In this document: in pieces, positions 6,120-8,036 of the stretch
How the letters are laid out: every line of letters starts with the position of its first letter
Numbering within the stretch: the stretch's first letter is position 1
DNA from: Verrucomicrobia bacterium UBA6354
GTDB lineage: Bacteria > Verrucomicrobiota > Kiritimatiellia > RFP12 > UBA1067
Assembly (NCBI GenBank): GCA_002440145.1
Contig: DJRS01000141.1
Coordinates: 1-8,036 of the forward strand
Reading direction: 5' to 3'
DNA length: 8,036 nt
Notes under the pieces: generated by a model
The model's database searches: none
What the model was told of the DNA's origin: nothing
Seen by the model: only the letters and a program-made list of their open reading frames with translations
Made by a program: the position numbers and the translations under genes

Positions 6120-7142
6120 TCAAAGATTCGGCCATACGCAGTAGGTCCCGCCGTAGGTGAGACCCGCGCCGAAGCCGACCATTACAATCTTCATGCCGTC
6201 CTTCAGCTCGCCCGCCTCGACGGCCTGGTCGAGCGAAATCGGAATGGACGCCGCGCTCGTGTTCGCCGTCGTGGCGAGATTGAGCCAGAACTTTTCGAGC
6301 GGAAGCTTCATGCGCCGCGCGACCGCCTCGATGATGCGCCCGTTGGCCTGGTGCGCGAAAACGCGGTCCAGCTCCTCCGGCGCCGTGCCCAGTTTCGCGC
6401 ACAAATCGGCCGCCACCTTGGAGAGGGTCCGCACGGCGAACGCGAACACGTCGTGCCCCATGAGCACCAGCTGCGGCAGCACGGGCTGGAGCTTCGCCGG
6501 GACCCCCGTCGCCGGGTCGATCGGCAGCGCGTCCTTGCACCCGCCCGAGCGCGTGATGAAATGCGACCCCTGGCCGTCCGCCCCCAGAATCGTATGCGCG
6601 CGCGTCTTCGCGCTCGCCGCGCCGGGCGCTTCGTCGTTGCCGAGGACCACCGCCCCGGCGCCGTCGCCGAAAAGTATGCAACTCGAACGGTCCGTCCAGT
6701 CCAGAATGCGCGTCAAGCACTCCGCGCCGATCACCAGCGCCTTCTTGTCCGGATAGAAGTTCACGAACCCGCGCGCCTGCTCGAGCGCGTAGACGAACCC
6801 CGCGCACGCCGCCTGCAAGTCGAACGCGCCCGCGTTCGCACACCCCAAAAGCCCCTGCACGACGCACGCCGTGGACGGAAACGGATTGTAGTCCGGCGTC
6901 GACGTCGCCACGACGATCAGCCCGACGTCCTCCGGCTTGACGTGCGCCGCGTCCATCGCCTTCCGCGCGGCTTTCGCCGCCATGGTCGACGTCGACTCGC
7001 CCGCGTCGGCCACGTGGCGCGAGTGGATGCCAGTATGCGAAAATATCCATTCGTCGCTTGTGTCAAGCGACTTGGCGATGTCGTCGTTCGTGACGACACG
7101 CGGCGGCAGATAACTGCCTGTTCCTAGTATGCGAATGCCCAT
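6120..7142 (-). CDS. fabH: beta-ketoacyl-ACP synthase III (FabH)
   Basis: Predicted 340 aa, close to the usual 310-340. It catalyses the first condensation of type II fatty acid synthesis in the cytoplasm, joining an acyl-CoA (commonly acetyl-CoA) to malonyl-ACP. The Cys-His-Asn triad is visible: Cys113 in LQAACAGF, His264 in FAHQANGRI and Asn294 in ANTSAASIP. The N-terminal ILGTGSYLP and C-terminal GFGAGLTYGG motifs are also typical. The ATG at 7142 is preferred; a TTG directly before it (7145) would add one residue. No good Shine-Dalgarno lies at normal distance (an AAGAGG at 7161-7166 is 18 bases away). The usual family wording near the Asn (GNTSAAS) reads ANTSAAS here, a small deviation. 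It is the first gene of the operon, about 40 bases downstream of an extended -10 promoter. The primer preference (straight or branched) cannot be read from the sequence. Confidence 0.96.
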   Translation of the reverse strand: MGIRILGTGSYLPPRVVTNDDIAKSLDTSDEWIFSHTGIHSRHVADAGESTSTMAAKAARKAMDAAHVKPEDVGLIVVATSTPDYNPFPSTACVVQGLLGCANAGAFDLQAACAGFVYALEQARGFVNFYPDKKALVIGAECLTRILDWTDRSSCILFGDGAGAVVLGNDEAPGAASAKTRAHTILGADGQGSHFITRSGGCKDALPIDPATGVPAKLQPVLPQLVLMGHDVFAFAVRTLSKVAADLCAKLGTAPEELDRVFAHQANGRIIEAVARRMKLPLEKFWLNLATTANTSAASIPISLDQAVEAGELKDGMKIVMVGFGAGLTYGGTYCVWPNL

Positions 7143-7183
7143 CAATAATTCTATTTATAGCCTCTTGCGATCTGCTTTCGACA

Positions 7184-7192
7184 ATTATACCA
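7184..7192 (-). promoter_or_regulatory. extended -10 promoter of the fabH operon
   Basis: On the minus strand this reads TGG then TATAAT, a perfect -10 with the TGn extension. No convincing -35 lies at 16-18 bases upstream, as is common for extended -10 promoters. Transcription would begin near 7177, leaving a leader of about 35 bases before fabH. It lies in an AT-rich island between GC-rich genes and downstream of the hairpins that follow the small exported-protein gene, so the operon appears to have its own promoter. Confidence 0.6.
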
Positions 7193-7228
7193 AAAATGGG
7201 CCGAAAATGGGAGTACCCCAACGGTCAA

Positions 7229-7244
7229 GCCGCAAGAAAGCGGC
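7229..7244. other. second small hairpin abutting the terminator stem
   Basis: GCCGC (7229-7233) and GCGGC (7240-7244) pair around AAGAAA (TTTCTT on the minus strand). It touches the larger hairpin with no spacer, giving a double stem-loop between the small exported-protein gene and the fabH promoter. Confidence 0.4.
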
Positions 7245-7266
7245 GGAGCCCCCTTCGGAGGGCTCC
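7245..7266 (-). terminator. hairpin downstream of the small exported-protein gene, putative terminator
   Basis: GGAGCCC (7245-7251) and GGGCTCC (7260-7266) make a perfect 7-bp GC-rich stem around an 8-base loop, 21 bases past the stop of the gene at 7288. The expected T-run is imperfect: TTTCTT (7234-7239) comes only after five further bases and lies in the loop of a second small hairpin (7229-7244). It probably separates this gene from the fabH operon. Read on the plus strand the loop contains CTTCGG, a very stable tetraloop sequence. Confidence 0.5.
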
Positions 7267-7287
7267 CGTCTCGTCCGGCAAGCCGCC

Positions 7288-7668
7288 TCAGCGTGCGGCG
7301 CCGAACATCGCCTTGTCGAAGTTGAAGAAAATGAAGACCGGCAGGAATCCCGTCTCGTTGAAGCAGACAAGCCCGAACTGGAGCGCCGCGCTCTTCGCGC
7401 GCGTCACAAACGCGGCCTGCGCGCCGTTGCGGAGCGTTTCGACCCGGCTGTAGCCGAGCGCGCCCTGCACGCCCGCGGCGACCTTGTCGGCCTTCGCCGC
7501 CGCCAGACCGATCTGCGCACCCGTCACCGTGCCGTTCGAACAGCCGATGCCCAGCGCACAGCCTTTGATATCCTCTTTGCCGCGGCCGAACCACCAATCC
7601 CAGGTGCAAGCCGCCTGTGCCGTCGCCAAGGACGCGACAATGCCCAACAACAATACCAGTTTCTTCAT
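7288..7668 (-). CDS. small exported protein with G-x-Q-x-G-L type repeats, function unknown
   Basis: Predicted 126 aa. The ATG at 7668 is chosen because a perfect AAGGAG (7677-7682) lies 8 bases upstream; a GTG at 7677 would overlap that site. Residues 1-19 form a type I signal peptide: two lysines, a hydrophobic core, then a likely cut after Ala-Gln-Ala, leaving Ala-Cys. Gln three places before Cys argues against a lipoprotein. The mature part opens with a Trp-rich patch and has four cysteines (21, 37, 43, 102). A short motif recurs at residues 50 (GAQIGL), 66 (GVQGAL), 82 (GAQAAF) and about 95 (ALQFGL), and the end has a hydrophobic FLPVFIFFNF run. From memory this resembles the LA_2272-type surface-repeat proteins, which share G-x-Q-x-G-L repeats and a closing LPV...NF segment, but I cannot confirm it. 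It probably resides in the periplasm or outer membrane. It has its own promoter and terminator-like hairpin, so it is likely monocistronic. Confidence 0.8.
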   Translation of the reverse strand: MKKLVLLLGIVASLATAQAACTWDWWFGRGKEDIKGCALGIGCSNGTVTGAQIGLAAAKADKVAAGVQGALGYSRVETLRNGAQAAFVTRAKSAALQFGLVCFNETGFLPVFIFFNFDKAMFGAAR

Positions 7669-7676
7669 TTGAATCA

Positions 7677-7682
7677 CTCCTT
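7677..7682 (-). promoter_or_regulatory. ribosome binding site AAGGAG that fixes the start at 7668
   Basis: A perfect AAGGAG lies 8 bases before the ATG at 7668. It includes part of the alternative GTG codon at 7675-7677, which is therefore unlikely to be the true start. Confidence 0.8.
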
Positions 7683-7738
7683 ATTAATGCCAATATGTTT
7701 GGTCACCATGCCCGGACACCCGCCCGGGAACCGACCAT

Positions 7739-7769
7739 ATTATACCATAATTTTTTGTGTTTGTGGCAA
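7739..7769 (-). promoter_or_regulatory. promoter of the small exported-protein gene
   Basis: The minus strand shows TGG-TATAAT (7739-7747), the same nine bases as at the fabH promoter. TTGCCA (7764-7769) is a five-of-six match to a -35 but with a 19-base spacer. Transcription starting near 7732 gives a leader of about 60 bases ending in the strong AAGGAG of the gene at 7288-7668. Confidence 0.6.
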
Positions 7770-7793
7770 ATGTCCGCTGTCCGAAAAGCGTAC

Positions 7794-7825
7794 CCTGTCG
7801 TGGAACACCCGGGACAGGTCGTTCC
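7794..7825. other. two interleaved inverted repeats upstream of the small-gene promoter
   Basis: CCTGTC (7794-7799) can pair with GACAGG (7813-7818). GGAACACC (7802-7809) can pair with GGTCGTTCC (7817-7825) with one bulged C. The two pairings overlap and exclude each other. They lie 25-56 bases upstream of the -35 candidate of the gene at 7288-7668, so as DNA they could be an operator. Confidence 0.3.
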
Positions 7826-8036
7826 GGGCGGGATGGAGGGCGAGGCCCCAAAAGGAGAAGAACCGACCGAGGAAGCGGAAGGCTAGAACCCGCAATGGAA
7901 ACCGGCATCCCGCTTCGGGGCGTTTTGACCTCCTCTCGGACGCGTAAAGCAGGCGAAACGGCGATGCCCGACCGGGGGCGTTCCCGTTTTCAGGCGATAT
8001 CTACATGTTTAATGCTTTATTTCGACAGAAAGCTCG

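Larger units (their letters stand above)
7678..8036. other. non-coding region at the right end
   Basis: Besides the promoter at 7739-7769 and an overlapping pair of inverted repeats (7794-7825), I see no supported gene. At the far right the minus strand could carry the tail of a gene: one frame reads ELSVEIKH and stops at 8009-8011, but all three frames stop nearby and too little is visible to choose. The stretch is GC-rich up to about 7990 and AT-rich beyond. Confidence 0.4.

Noticed and set aside
4771..7127. Plus-strand open frames of 446 and 349 codons opposite fabF and fabH
   Set aside because: They are Arg-rich shadow translations of FabF and FabH, with no domain motifs and no ribosome sites.
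960..7142. Operon considered as an aryl polyene type biosynthetic cluster
   Set aside because: Such clusters carry ketosynthase, dehydratase, acyltransferase and glycosyltransferase genes as here, but also ketoreductase, carrier proteins, thioesterase and AMP ligase, none of which is present; the FabH, FabF and FabZ motifs look like ordinary fatty acid enzymes.
7684..7908. Minus-strand open frame of 74 codons upstream of the small exported-protein gene
   Set aside because: It spans the promoter of that gene, is Pro/Arg-rich and has no motif; probably chance.

Overview
The window is about 8 kb of GC-rich bacterial DNA with nearly all genes on the minus strand. The presence of an LpxL/HtrB-type acyltransferase points to a Gram-negative organism with lipid A or a similar outer-membrane lipid. 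The GC-rich genes separated by sharply AT-rich promoter islands, the gene order and the small exported repeat protein would fit a member of the PVC group (for example Kiritimatiellae or another Verrucomicrobiota lineage), but that placement is inference from style and not proven by any marker here.

Layout, read in the direction of transcription (right to left). Positions 7678-8036 are a non-coding stretch holding a promoter with an extended -10. It drives a small exported protein of 126 aa (7288-7668), which ends at a strong hairpin (7245-7266). A second promoter with the same nine-base extended -10 (7184-7192) then starts a seven-gene run that continues to position 448: fabH, fabF, fabZ, hisD, an lpxL-like acyltransferase, a membrane-bound family 2 glycosyltransferase, and a small coiled-coil plus NYN-domain putative ribonuclease. 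Gaps inside the run are 41, 11, 2, 15 and 21 bases, and the last two genes overlap by four bases, so this looks like one operon.

The logic of the operon is mostly envelope lipid. FabH starts fatty acid chains, FabF elongates them and FabZ dehydrates the beta-hydroxyacyl-ACP intermediate, whose R-3-hydroxy form is also the acyl donor for lipid A. The LpxL-like enzyme transfers an acyl chain to a lipid, and the glycosyltransferase could add sugar to a lipid or build a surface polymer. Two genes do not fit: hisD, which encodes a complete-looking histidinol dehydrogenase, and the terminal NYN gene. ACP, fabD and fabG are not in the window.

Positions 1-447 have no convincing gene. They contain a good leftward promoter (144-172) for a gene beyond the left edge and, upstream of it, three 22-base tandem units whose 12-base cores would sit on nearly the same DNA face. 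No RNA genes, insertion sequences, CRISPR arrays or phage genes were recognised.
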